From: Nonomuraea polychroma
Lineage (GTDB): Bacteria > Actinomycetota > Actinomycetes > Streptosporangiales > Streptosporangiaceae
Reading direction: 5' to 3'
Assembly (NCBI RefSeq): GCF_004011505.1
Contig: NZ_SAUN01000001.1
Location: 992,001 to 1,056,000, forward strand
DNA length: 64,000 nucleotides
This document shows positions 24,842 through 33,756 of the stretch, piece after piece. Position 1 is the stretch's first letter; every line of letters starts with the position of its first letter. The notes below the pieces were generated by a model. The model did no database searches. It was not told the origin of the DNA and was given only the letters and a program-made list of their open reading frames with translations. Made by a program: the position numbers and the translations under genes.

Positions 24842-26191
24842 ATGCGGGGCGAGGACGGGGAGCCGCAGGCCGGCCCGCTGCGAGACCGGGACGCGGGACC
24901 GCCGGGCGGTCCGCCAGAAGACCGTGCCGGGGGGTCGGCGGACGGCTGCACGCCGGGCGTGGTCGACGAGATGCTCGGCGGGCTGCTACGCGCCAACCAC
25001 CTGGCCTCGCTGGAAGACCTGCCCGGCCTGGTCGCCGAGTACGCCGGCCGCGCCGGGCTCGCGCACGCCATGCTGTACGTCGCGGACCTGCAGCAGCAGT
25101 TCCTCGTGCCGCTGCCGGGCCAGTGCGACGAGGTAGGCAAGCCGCTGGAGCGCATCCCCATCGACACCACCGTCGCAGGCAAGGCCTTCCGCGGCGTGGA
25201 GCCGGTCCAGGCCCGCACCGCCACCGCCGCGGCCGAGACCAGCGAGCCCTTCAGCGGGGACGGGCCCCGGCGGTTGTGGGTGCCGCTGCTGGACGGCACG
25301 GACCGGATCGGCGTACTAGGCGTGATCGTCCCCGTCGCCGACCAGGCCGTCCTGGCTCGGGTGAGCCGGCTGGCCGCCCTCGTCGCCCTGCTGATCGAGA
25401 GCAAGCGCCCCTTCAGCGACGTGTACGCCCAGCTCCTGCGGACCCGGCCGATGGCCCTGTCCGCCGAGGTGTTGTGGAACCTGATGCCCGGCGCGACGTT
25501 CGCCAACGACCGGGTCGTGGTCAGCGCCGCGCTGGAGCCGGCCTACGAGGTGGGCGGGGACGCCTACGACTTCGCGCTCAACGGCGACGTGCTGCGGCTG
25601 GCGATCTTCGACGCGATGGGACACGACACCTCGGCCGGCCTTACCGCCACCATCGCCATGGGCTGCTTCCGCAAACACCGCCGCGAGGGCGCCGACGTCC
25701 TGGCCGCCGGCGAGGCCATCGACGAGGCGATCGCGGACCACTTCATCGCCACCCGGTTCGCCACCGGCATCCTGGCCGACCTGGACACCCGCACCGGGCG
25801 GTTGATCTGGGCCAACCGAGGCCATCCTCCGCCGGTGGTGCTGCGCCGCGGCCAGCCGGTCGCCACGCTGGACGGCGTGTTCGGCACGCCGATGGGACTC
25901 AGCCTCGGGCTGCCCACCGAGCTCGGCCGTTACCAGCTGGAGCCGGGGGACCGGCTGCTGCTCTACACCGACGGCGTGATCGAGGCTCAGGACCCCCAAG
26001 GGCAGCTGTTCGGCCTGGAACGTTTCATCGACTTCGTCATCAGGCGCGAAACCGATGGCGTGCCGGCCCCCGAGACGCTGCGCCGGTTGATCAACACCAT
26101 CCTCGACCACCAGCACGGCTGGCTCCAGGACGACGCGACCGTGCTCCTGGTGGAGTGGCGCGCCGAGCAGCAGCACCGGCTGACACCGTGA
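24842..26191 (+). CDS. GAF-like sensor with PP2C (SpoIIE/RsbU) phosphatase domain
   Basis: 449 residues. A disordered Gly/Asp-rich start (1-35) precedes a GAF-like domain (about 40-195, AYAGRAGLAHAMLYVADLQQ) and a C-terminal SpoIIE-type Ser/Thr phosphatase (about 205-440). Metal-binding residues lie in VGGDAYDFAL, FDAMGHDTSAGL, LLLYTDGVIEA and DDATVLLVEW. Such proteins dephosphorylate anti-anti-sigma factors in stress or developmental partner-switching. No kinase or antagonist gene is next to it, so partners are elsewhere. ATG 24842 is preceded by a G-rich site; it is 46 bases after the LacI gene but probably functionally separate. Confidence 0.9.
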   Translation: MRGEDGEPQAGPLRDRDAGPPGGPPEDRAGGSADGCTPGVVDEMLGGLLRANHLASLEDLPGLVAEYAGRAGLAHAMLYVADLQQQFLVPLPGQCDEVGKPLERIPIDTTVAGKAFRGVEPVQARTATAAAETSEPFSGDGPRRLWVPLLDGTDRIGVLGVIVPVADQAVLARVSRLAALVALLIESKRPFSDVYAQLLRTRPMALSAEVLWNLMPGATFANDRVVVSAALEPAYEVGGDAYDFALNGDVLRLAIFDAMGHDTSAGLTATIAMGCFRKHRREGADVLAAGEAIDEAIADHFIATRFATGILADLDTRTGRLIWANRGHPPPVVLRRGQPVATLDGVFGTPMGLSLGLPTELGRYQLEPGDRLLLYTDGVIEAQDPQGQLFGLERFIDFVIRRETDGVPAPETLRRLINTILDHQHGWLQDDATVLLVEWRAEQQHRLTP

Positions 26192-26205
26192 GGCCGCTGG
26201 AGGGC

Positions 26206-26391
26206 TCAGGCCGGGTGGCATTCCCGGGCTCCCGCGTCTCGGCGCGACGGCGGGCGGGGACCGGGCCCGAATCCTCCAGAGGGCTCAGGGTTCACCTGCG
26301 GGAAGGGCACCACCTCCGGTTTCGCGCCGTACGGCACATGCAGCTCCGCAATCGTTGACCGATCGCTGAGCTTTATGGGCGAGGACCGCAT
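26206..26391 (-). CDS. Possible small protein of unknown function
   Basis: A 61-codon frame (starts MRSSPIKLSDRSTIAELHVPYG, later PFPQVNPEPSGGFGPGPRPP) fills the 286-base gap between the phosphatase and ROK genes. Third codon positions are mostly G/C, and the sequence is not a frame shadow of a larger gene. No family or clear ribosome site is recognised. It may be a genuine small gene, a remnant, or chance. Confidence 0.25.
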   Translation of the reverse strand: MRSSPIKLSDRSTIAELHVPYGAKPEVVPFPQVNPEPSGGFGPGPRPPSRRDAGARECHPA

Positions 26392-26477
26392 ATGTCCCGC
26401 ATGTTTCGCGACGATAGATCCGACTTTTAATTCTTGTCAACGGAAGTTCTGCCGATATCCGAAGTAAGGTAGAGCGC

Positions 26478-27653
26478 ATGCCAACTGGAGCACATGGTCA
26501 GGTTCCGGGGGCGGGCGCGCTGCTGGCCATCCTCAGGGACGGGCAGGCCCGTACCCGCGGGGAGCTCGCCGAGCTCACGGGACTGTCCAGGTCCACGGTG
26601 TCGCAGCGGCTGGACGGGCTGATGGACCACCGCTGGGTCGTGGCCGGCGAGGGCGCGATCTCCTCAGGGGGCCGGCCCGCCACGGTGTTCGCCTTCAACG
26701 GGGGAGCGCGGGTCGTGCTGTCGGCCGACCTCGGCGCCACGCATGCCCGCCTGGCCGTGCTCGACCTCGGCCTGACCGTGCTCGCGGAGCGGGCTGTGGA
26801 AATGCCCGTCGACCAGGGTCCCGAGCGCACGCTCGGCTGCGTCGTGGACACCTTCCACGAGCTGCTCGCCGCGACGGGCCGCGACCCGGTGCAGGTGTGC
26901 GGGGTGGGCGTCGGCCTGCCGGGGCCGGTCGAGCACGCCTCGGGACGGCCGGCGAACCCGCCGATCATGCCAGGCTGGGACGGCTTCGCCGTGCCGGAGT
27001 GGCTGGGCGCGCGGCTGGGCGCCCCTGTCCTCGTCGACAACGACGTGAACATCATGGCTCTCGGCGAGCACTGGGCCGCGCGACCGGAAGTCGATCACTT
27101 GATCTTCATCAAGATGGGCACCGGCATCGGCTGCGGCATCATCACCGGCCGCCGGCTGCACCGGGGCGCGCAGGGTGCGGCGGGAGACGTCGGCCACGTA
27201 CGGGTGCCGGCCTCGGACGCGCCGTGCCGGTGCGGCAACACCGGCTGCCTGGAGGCGGTGGCCGGCGGCGCGTCCATGGCGGCGGCGCTGCGCGCCGCCG
27301 GGGTCGAGGCTCGGGGCGGCAGGGACGTGGTGGCGCTCATGCGGGCCGGCGACCTCAGGGCCACCCGGCTGGTCAGGCAGGCGGGCCGGGAGGTCGGCGC
27401 CGTCATGGCGGCGATCGTGAACTTCTTCAACCCGTCGGTCATCGTGATCGGCGGCGACCTCGCCGAGGCCGGGGAGCAGGTGCTCGCGGGCGTGCGGGAG
27501 ACGATCTACAGCCGGTCGCTGCCCCTGGCCACGCAGCATCTCAGCATCAGGGTGAGCGAGCTGGGCGACCGCGCGGGCGTGATCGGCGCCGCGGTCATGG
27601 TGGTCGAGCATGTGCTCTCGCCCGAGACGATCGACCGGATCGTCACTAAATGA
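26478..27653 (+). CDS. ROK family transcriptional repressor (NagC/XylR type)
   Basis: 391 residues. An N-terminal winged helix (LAILRDGQARTRGELAELTGLSRSTVSQ region, residues 14-41) is followed by a ROK sugar-kinase-like domain: ADLGATHARLAVLDL phosphate loop, VCGVGVGLPGPV, PVLVDNDVNIMALGEH, and the zinc site CRCGNTGCLE near residue 250 with GDVGHVRV. The fusion to a helix-turn-helix marks it as a regulator rather than a glucokinase. It precedes the Tat-exported isomerase-like and sugar-dehydrogenase-like genes and may control them. ATG 26478 follows AAGGTAGAG. Confidence 0.92.
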   Translation: MPTGAHGQVPGAGALLAILRDGQARTRGELAELTGLSRSTVSQRLDGLMDHRWVVAGEGAISSGGRPATVFAFNGGARVVLSADLGATHARLAVLDLGLTVLAERAVEMPVDQGPERTLGCVVDTFHELLAATGRDPVQVCGVGVGLPGPVEHASGRPANPPIMPGWDGFAVPEWLGARLGAPVLVDNDVNIMALGEHWAARPEVDHLIFIKMGTGIGCGIITGRRLHRGAQGAAGDVGHVRVPASDAPCRCGNTGCLEAVAGGASMAAALRAAGVEARGGRDVVALMRAGDLRATRLVRQAGREVGAVMAAIVNFFNPSVIVIGGDLAEAGEQVLAGVRETIYSRSLPLATQHLSIRVSELGDRAGVIGAAVMVVEHVLSPETIDRIVTK

Positions 27654-27659
27654 CCACCA

Positions 27660-27688
27660 TTGACCGCGTCACGCGGGCGTAGTACCAA
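27660..27688 (+). promoter_or_regulatory. Candidate vegetative promoter before the isomerase-like gene
   Basis: TTGACC (27660-27665) and TACCAA (27683-27688) are separated by 17 bases, an acceptable sigma-70-type arrangement, just after the ROK stop and about 100 bases before the next start. The -10 match is weak, so this is tentative. Confidence 0.3.
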
Positions 27689-27794
27689 TGAGATCGTTCC
27701 TGGCTCACGCGGCGGTGGCATGCCGGCGAGGGCCGGGCACGGATCCACCGTGACGTGTTCGGCGCACGCGTCCCTCAAGGAAGGGAAACCCCGC

Positions 27795-28901
27795 GTGAGC
27801 CACCTCCGTGAGCACGAAGAGGCGCTCGGCCGCCGCTTGGGACTCAACCGCCGCCAGTTGTTCGCGGCCACCACCGGCGTCGCCGCCGCGGCCGCCGTAT
27901 CGCTGGCCCAGCCGGCGCGGGCCGCCACCCGGCAGCCGCTGATCCCGCCGGGCAGACGCGGCATCATCCTCTACACCGTCCGCGACGCGATCTCCCGCGA
28001 CCCCGCGTCCACGACCCTGCCGTCCGGCTTCCGCCGGGTGCTGGAGACGCTCGCCGACATCGGCTACAAGCGGGTCGAGTTCGCCGGCTACCGCCAGCAC
28101 GCAGGCTCCGAAGGCGGTGCGAACCTGGAGAGCGTCGCGGGCGCCAGGCTGCTGCGCACCTGGCTCGACGACAACGGGCTCGAGGCCGAGGGCAACCACG
28201 GGTTCATCCCCGGTTCGTGGCCGCTGAGCACCGCCGACCTCGACCGGTTCAAGCAGGTCCTGGAGATCGCCAACATCCTCGGTCTGGGGCACGTGGGCAC
28301 CGGGGCCGACCCCACCAACAGCCCGTACAAGAGCGACTGGGACGTCGCGGCGGAGAAGTGGAACGAGCTCGGCCGGATCGCGGGCGAGGCCGGAGTCAAG
28401 CTCTACACCCACAACCACGACGCGGCGTACGCGTTCTTGCTGGACAGCGGCCCGCTCGACGCGCAGGGGCGGCCCACCCGGTCCTCCGGCGTGCGCAAAC
28501 TGGAGTACTTCTTCGGGATCAGTGACCCCAGGTTCGTGCACTTCGAGATGGACATCTTCTGGGCGCACGTCGCCCAGTACAAACACCGCACCTTCACCGC
28601 GCCCGACGGATCGACGCAGACGAACATCTTCGACCCGCTCGCCACCGTGCGCGCACGGGAGCTGCGGTTTCCGCTGTTCCACGCCAAGGACGGCACGTCC
28701 AACCCGGCCGTGCCCAACGGGTACGACATGGTGCCGTTCGGCACCGGCGACATCGACTACCGCCGCTTCTTCGCCCGACTGCGGCACATGGGCTTCCACA
28801 ACCCGATGTACGAGCAGGACAACGCACCCGGGGCCGACCCGGCCCAGTCCCTGCGGTACGCGGAGCTGAGCTACGCCAACATGGCCGAACTGCGCGCCTG
28901 A
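27795..28901 (+). CDS. Tat-exported sugar phosphate isomerase/epimerase-like TIM-barrel protein
   Basis: 368 residues. A twin-arginine signal (LGLNRRQLFAATTGVAAAAA) is followed by an AP-endonuclease-2/xylose-isomerase-like barrel (IILYTVRDAISRDP; LADIGYKRVEFAGYRQHA; GVKLYTHNHDAAY; VHFEMDIFWAH; PLFHAKDGT; MYEQDN). His, Glu and Asp residues at strand ends could bind a divalent metal. The GTG at 27795 with AAGGAAGGG upstream is the best start. Export folded through Tat suggests a metal cofactor and an extracellular sugar substrate. The next gene, 143 bases on, is a secreted sugar-dehydrogenase-like protein, and the two often occur together in actinomycetes (from memory). Confidence 0.88.
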   Translation: MSHLREHEEALGRRLGLNRRQLFAATTGVAAAAAVSLAQPARAATRQPLIPPGRRGIILYTVRDAISRDPASTTLPSGFRRVLETLADIGYKRVEFAGYRQHAGSEGGANLESVAGARLLRTWLDDNGLEAEGNHGFIPGSWPLSTADLDRFKQVLEIANILGLGHVGTGADPTNSPYKSDWDVAAEKWNELGRIAGEAGVKLYTHNHDAAYAFLLDSGPLDAQGRPTRSSGVRKLEYFFGISDPRFVHFEMDIFWAHVAQYKHRTFTAPDGSTQTNIFDPLATVRARELRFPLFHAKDGTSNPAVPNGYDMVPFGTGDIDYRRFFARLRHMGFHNPMYEQDNAPGADPAQSLRYAELSYANMAELRA

Positions 28902-28957
28902 ACACAGCCGGACCGCTGCGGGATCCTCCGCCGTTGCCCCGGCGGGTGTAGGCGCAC

Positions 28958-28976
28958 ACACCGCTGCCTGCGGTGT
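28958..28976 (+). terminator. Possible weak terminator hairpin
   Basis: ACACCGC and GCGGTGT form a 7-bp stem with a TGCCT loop, 56 bases after the isomerase-like stop. It could terminate or attenuate transcription before the next gene. No U tract. Confidence 0.35.
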
Positions 28977-29044
28977 TCCGCTGAACGCCGATCACCATAG
29001 CGGCCCGGGTCTCGACACCCCTCCCTCCAAGGAGCAGCATCGTC

Positions 29045-32000
29045 ATGCACCCTACCCGAGCGATGGCGGCCGTCCTGGTGGCCGCCGCGACCCTCGCGTT
29101 ACCCGCCGCGCCCGCGCGGGCGCAGGACCCGGCCACCGTGTGGTCGAGCTACGAGAAGATCACCCTGACCAAGAACGTGGGCGAGCCCATCGACCTCGCG
29201 GTCCTGCCGGACCGGCGGGTCCTGCACACCGCCCGCAACGGCGACATCCGCCTGACCGACCCCGCCACGGGCGTTACGAAGATCATCAATACCATCCCGG
29301 TCTACGGCAACTCCGAGGACGGGCTCCAGACGATCGCGATCGACCCGGACTTCGCCGCCAACAAGTGGGTGTACGTCTACTACGCGCCCAAGACCATGAC
29401 CGCGCCGTACCCGGAGACGACCCCGACCGGCTCGGCCCCCAACTCGCTGCCCGCCGGCGCCGACGACACGTACTGGAACCAGTGGAAGGGCTACAACCAG
29501 CTGTCCCGCTTCAAGTGGACGGGCAACGCGCTGGACCTGTCCACCGAGCAGGTCATCATCAAGGTCGAGACGCAGCGCGGGCAGTGCTGCCACGTCGCCG
29601 GCGACCTCGACTGGGACGCCGACGGCAACCTCTACCTCGCCACCGGCGACAACACGCCGGCCGGCACGCCCGGCGCCAACGGGTACGCGCCCAACAACGA
29701 CGCGCCCGGCATGAACCCCGGCTTCGACGCGCGGCGCGGCGCGGGCAACACCAACGACCTGCGTGGCAAGATCCTGCGGTTCAAGGTGGCCGACGACGGC
29801 ACGTACACGATCCCCGAAGGCAACCTGTTCCCGCCGGGGACGGACAAGACCCGGCCGGAGATCTTCGTCATGGGGGTCCGGAACCCGTTCCGCATCGACG
29901 TCGACCCGGCGACCGGCACCCTGTCGTGGGCCGACTACGGGCCCGACGCCGGCGCCGGCGACCCCAACCGGGGACCCCTGGGCTACGTCGAGTGGAACGT
30001 CACACCGCTCACCAAGCCCATGAACAGCGGCTGGCCGTACTGCACGGGCAACCACTTCAACTACAACGACTGGGACTTCGCGACCGTGCAGCCGGGGCCG
30101 TGGTTCGACTGCGCGGCCGGGCCGCAGAACACCTCGCGCTGGAACACCGGCCTCACCCAGATCCCGGCCGCCGTGCCGGCCGACCTCTACTACGGCGACA
30201 ACAACACCCACCAGCCCGCCGCATGGGCCGGGCTGACCGACTTCGAGCCGCAGGGCGGGCAGGGGCCGATGGGCGGCCCGATCTACCACTACGACGCGGC
30301 GAACCCCGCGCCCGGCAAGTTCCCGCAGTACTGGGACGGCAAGGCGTTCTTCGCCGAGTTCTCGCAGGACTACCTCGCGGCCTTCACCGTCACGTACCCC
30401 GACGGCCCGGTCACGGCGCTGGAGCACTTCCTGCCCAACAGCGCGCTGCGGACGGCCGCGCAGCCGATCACCGACAGCCCGATGGACATCGAGTTCGGCC
30501 CCGACGGCTCCCTGTACGTGCTGGACTACGGCGACGGCTTCTTCCGCGCCAACCCGGACGCCGGGCTCTACCGCATCGACTACACACCCGACAACAAGAC
30601 GCCCCAGGCACGGATCGCCGCCGAGCCGACGTCGAGCAGCCGGGCACCGCTCACGGTCACGTTCGACGCGCGCGGCTCGACCGACACCGAGCCGGGGACG
30701 TTGACGTACGAGTGGGACTTCGACGGTGACGGCACGTTCGACGGCACCGGGGCCACGGCCACGCACACCTACACCGAGCTGGGACAGTACGTGGCGCGGC
30801 TGCGGGTCACCGACGCCGGCGGCCGGGCGGGGCTCGCCTCGACCGAGATCACCGTGGGCAACACCGCACCCGAGGTGACCATTCAGACGCCGCCGGACGG
30901 GGCGTTCTTCGACTGGGGCGACGTGGTGCCGTACAAGATCGGGGTGACGGACGCCGAGGACGGGAACACGCCCGTGTGCGGCCGGGTGCAGTGGACGTTC
31001 GGGCTCGGCCACGACACGCACGCGCACCCGGAGACCACCGGCACGGGCTGCGCCGGCGCCTGGCCCACCCCGGCGAACGCGCCGGAACACGGCGAGACGG
31101 AGAACATCTACGGCGTCGTGGTCGTCACCTATCGGGACAACGGCAACGGCGGCATCCCCGGCGCGCTCGGCGAGGCCGCCCTCGTGCTCAACCCGAAGCA
31201 GGTGCAGGCCGAGCACGCCGACGAGAGCAGCGGCGTGACGACCACGCCCGACGACGGCGCGTCCGGCCGGGCAAAGGTCACCTCGTTCGACGCCGGCGAC
31301 TGGATCGCCTACGACCCGGTCAACTTCACCGGCATCAGCGGGGTGCGGACCAGGGCCACCGGCGCCGGGACGCTCTCGCTCCGCTGGGGCTCGGCCACCG
31401 CCGAGCCGTTCGCCACCGTCGAGGTGCCGGCCGGTGACGGCTGGCAGACGGTGACGACCTCGTTCGGTGCGGCCCCGACCGGAAGCGGGCGGCTGTACGT
31501 CACCTCGACCGGGGGCGTGGTCGTGGACGTCTTCACGTTCCTCGGCGACGGTGTCGCCGACACCAGCCCGCCCACAGTCACGGCCGCGCTCAACCCGGCC
31601 CAGCCGAACGGCCAGAACGGCTGGTACACCGGCAACGTCACGCTCACCGTCACCGCCACCGACGACGGCACCGTCGCGAGCCGGCAGTACTCCCTCGACG
31701 GCGGCACCACCTGGGCCAACGCCAACAACCCCGTGACGCTCAGCGCCGAGGGCGCGAAGGAGGTCCGCTACCGGGCCACCGACAACGGCGGCAACGTGTC
31801 CCAGGTCGGCAGCGTCACCGTCAAGATCGACAAGTCGAATCCGGCGCTGACGACGAGCGGGGTGGAGGCCAAGCCGTACGGCGACTCGTCCTCGATCACC
31901 CCGGTCCTCACGGCCACGGACGCGGTCTCGGGCGTGGACGGCGTCACGGCCAAGATCGACGGCACTCAGGTCCCGTCCGGCACGGCGATCGAGCTGTGGA

Positions 32001-32350
32001 CGCTGCCGCTCGGCGAGCACCAGCTCACCGGGACCGCCACGGACAAGGCGGGGCGGAGCACGACGCAGACGGTGACGTTCTCCACCACGACGTCGTACGC
32101 CGACCTGAGGACGCTCGTGGCCCGCTTCGCCAAGAGCGGCTCCGTGACGCACAAGGCCGCCGCCGAGCTGCTGAAGCAGCTCGACCTGGCCGAGTGGCAC
32201 GAGAAGCGGGGCAGGCCGGCACCGGCGATCGACGCGCTGCGGCAGTTCATCAAGGTCGCCGAGAAGCATGACAACGTGCGGGACGCGACCGTACGCGCCG
32301 CCCTCGTCCGGGACGCCCAGGCGCTGATCGCCCGGTTGAAGGAGGTGTAG
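29045..32350 (+). CDS. Secreted PQQ-type sugar dehydrogenase-like multidomain protein
   Basis: 1101 residues. After a signal peptide (AMAAVLVAAATLALPAAPARA) comes a soluble glucose/sorbosone dehydrogenase-like beta-propeller (about 30-515; EDGLQTIAIDPDFA, CCHVAGDLDWDADGNLYLATGD, IFVMGVRNPFRIDVDP). Then follow a PKD domain (about 520-605; EWDFDGDGTFDG), a linker domain, a CBM6-like carbohydrate-binding domain (about 719-835; VQAEHADESSG, DAGDWIAYDPV), an Ig-like domain with Ser/Thr repeats (about 840-935; RQYSLDGGTTWAN) and a C-terminal helical FIMAH domain (about 1018-1101). It probably oxidises or binds extracellular polysaccharide-derived sugars. PQQ dependence is inferred. AAGGAG precedes ATG 29045. 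Confidence 0.88.
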   Translation: MHPTRAMAAVLVAAATLALPAAPARAQDPATVWSSYEKITLTKNVGEPIDLAVLPDRRVLHTARNGDIRLTDPATGVTKIINTIPVYGNSEDGLQTIAIDPDFAANKWVYVYYAPKTMTAPYPETTPTGSAPNSLPAGADDTYWNQWKGYNQLSRFKWTGNALDLSTEQVIIKVETQRGQCCHVAGDLDWDADGNLYLATGDNTPAGTPGANGYAPNNDAPGMNPGFDARRGAGNTNDLRGKILRFKVADDGTYTIPEGNLFPPGTDKTRPEIFVMGVRNPFRIDVDPATGTLSWADYGPDAGAGDPNRGPLGYVEWNVTPLTKPMNSGWPYCTGNHFNYNDWDFATVQPGPWFDCAAGPQNTSRWNTGLTQIPAAVPADLYYGDNNTHQPAAWAGLTDFEPQGGQGPMGGPIYHYDAANPAPGKFPQYWDGKAFFAEFSQDYLAAFTVTYPDGPVTALEHFLPNSALRTAAQPITDSPMDIEFGPDGSLYVLDYGDGFFRANPDAGLYRIDYTPDNKTPQARIAAEPTSSSRAPLTVTFDARGSTDTEPGTLTYEWDFDGDGTFDGTGATATHTYTELGQYVARLRVTDAGGRAGLASTEITVGNTAPEVTIQTPPDGAFFDWGDVVPYKIGVTDAEDGNTPVCGRVQWTFGLGHDTHAHPETTGTGCAGAWPTPANAPEHGETENIYGVVVVTYRDNGNGGIPGALGEAALVLNPKQVQAEHADESSGVTTTPDDGASGRAKVTSFDAGDWIAYDPVNFTGISGVRTRATGAGTLSLRWGSATAEPFATVEVPAGDGWQTVTTSFGAAPTGSGRLYVTSTGGVVVDVFTFLGDGVADTSPPTVTAALNPAQPNGQNGWYTGNVTLTVTATDDGTVASRQYSLDGGTTWANANNPVTLSAEGAKEVRYRATDNGGNVSQVGSVTVKIDKSNPALTTSGVEAKPYGDSSSITPVLTATDAVSGVDGVTAKIDGTQVPSGTAIELWTLPLGEHQLTGTATDKAGRSTTQTVTFSTTTSYADLRTLVARFAKSGSVTHKAAAELLKQLDLAEWHEKRGRPAPAIDALRQFIKVAEKHDNVRDATVRAALVRDAQALIARLKEV

Positions 32351-32358
32351 CGACGCGC

Positions 32359-32385
32359 GGGGAGGGCCCCTCTCGGGCCCTCCCC
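32359..32385 (+). terminator. Terminator hairpin between convergent genes
   Basis: GGGGAGGGCCC (32359-32369) pairs with GGGCCCTCCCC (32375-32385) across a CTCTC loop, an 11-bp GC-only stem (one A-T) eight bases after the dehydrogenase stop. It can also serve the convergent membrane-protein gene ending at 32412. Confidence 0.8.
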
Positions 32386-32411
32386 ACTCCATGATCGCTC
32401 CTGACCGAGCC

Positions 32412-33674
32412 TCAGTGAGGTGCCGGGGCCTTTCGGATCAGGAGCACGATTCCGGCCATGAGGGTGGCGGCCGAGCAGGCGCAGATCGTGCGGATGGCCG
32501 GGACGTACCAGACGGGGCCCTCGGTGATCGCCTGGTTGACGTTTTCGTCGGTGTCGCCCAGGAAGAACGGCGTCAGGGTGGAGGCGGCCATGAGGAGCGG
32601 GAGGTAGAGCAGGGACAGCAGCATTGCGGCGGCCTGCGTGCCGGTGGTGGCGCCGATCTTCCTGACCTGCCACGCGAGCACCGCCAGGGCGACCGTGACG
32701 AGGGCGAACAGCAGGCCGTAGCCGCGCACGGCGGCCGCGGCCGCCTCCAGGAACATGTCGCCGATGTCCGGATACCCCGCCAGGTCCGGGCCCTTGATCC
32801 GGGCCTGCTCGTAGGCGACGTGGCGGGCCTCGGCGATGGCCGGCGGCGCGAGCAAAGTGATGATCGGACCGGCCGCCATTGACGCGGCGATCAGCGCGGC
32901 AGGAGCCCCGCCGCCGGCAAGTGCTGTGGCGGGTGCGGCGGGCCTGTCGTCGGCGGGCGCCGCGGTCGGTGCGGCAGCCAGGCGGACCAGACCCGCGATC
33001 AGCGGGGCCGCAGCACACACGGCCACCGCCGCGATCACGACCGAGAGCCAGGCCGGCGCCCCGTACGCGAGCGCGGCGCCGAGCATGACAAGCGCGTACG
33101 GCACCACGACGGCCGCTCCCGCGATCAGCACCGGCTTTGCCCGGCTGCCCCTCCTGGCCGCCAGCGCCAGCACGAGCAGGTACGCGGCGACCGCGGCCAG
33201 GAACACCACGGCGGAGCGGTCCGCCGAGGCCAGGCGCAGCGCCGCGGCGACCGCGAGGGTGGCCACCAGCATGGGCCATACGGTCAGCCGGCTCGCGGCG
33301 GTGCCGTGCCCGGGGATCGCCACCAGTCCCAGCACGTAGGTCAGCCCGGCGAGCCCGAGCACCGCCAGACCGGCGATCCGAGGCCAGGACGGCACCACCG
33401 AGGTCTGCGCGAGAGCCAGTGACCAGAGGCCGAGCAGGTAGAGCGAGCCGACCAGGCCCGCTGCCAACGACCCCAGCGGCCTGCCCCGCCGCACCAGCAG
33501 CGCGGCCACGCCGATCAACGGCGACGTGATGACGTAGAACGCGATGGTGAGCTCCAGCGGCCACGTGTCGTTCGACTCGTCCACCGCCAGGGTGGCGAGG
33601 TTGGTCCCGGCGAGCGCGGCGCCGTACGCCGGCGCGAGCCCCAGCAGCGCGGCCGCCACCACGTTCTTCCTCAT
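32412..33674 (-). CDS. Polytopic membrane protein of unknown function
   Basis: 420 residues, not recognised as a named family. About ten hydrophobic segments are visible, from MRKNVVAAALLGLAPAYGAAL through VFLAAVAAYLLVLALAA to SAATLMAGIVLLI. A Pro/Ala-rich cytosolic or external loop lies near residues 230-260 (AAPTAAPADDRPAAPA), and a hydrophilic loop ARHVAYEQARIKGPDLAGYPDIG precedes the last helices. It lies 82 bases downstream of the FrlC-like gene on the same strand and might be cotranscribed, but no functional link is evident. Confidence 0.8.
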   Translation of the reverse strand: MRKNVVAAALLGLAPAYGAALAGTNLATLAVDESNDTWPLELTIAFYVITSPLIGVAALLVRRGRPLGSLAAGLVGSLYLLGLWSLALAQTSVVPSWPRIAGLAVLGLAGLTYVLGLVAIPGHGTAASRLTVWPMLVATLAVAAALRLASADRSAVVFLAAVAAYLLVLALAARRGSRAKPVLIAGAAVVVPYALVMLGAALAYGAPAWLSVVIAAVAVCAAAPLIAGLVRLAAAPTAAPADDRPAAPATALAGGGAPAALIAASMAAGPIITLLAPPAIAEARHVAYEQARIKGPDLAGYPDIGDMFLEAAAAAVRGYGLLFALVTVALAVLAWQVRKIGATTGTQAAAMLLSLLYLPLLMAASTLTPFFLGDTDENVNQAITEGPVWYVPAIRTICACSAATLMAGIVLLIRKAPAPH

Positions 33675-33756
33675 GACGGTTGGACGCGGGTGGCGGGCCG
33701 ATGGTTCGGAGCAGGGTTGGAGCTGTCCGCGGCTGACATGCCGCTGAGACCCGGGG

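Noticed and set aside
29099..32392. A 1097-codon minus-strand frame opposite the sugar-dehydrogenase-like gene.
   Set aside because: Pure antisense shadow; Arg/Val/Gly-rich with no recognisable domain.
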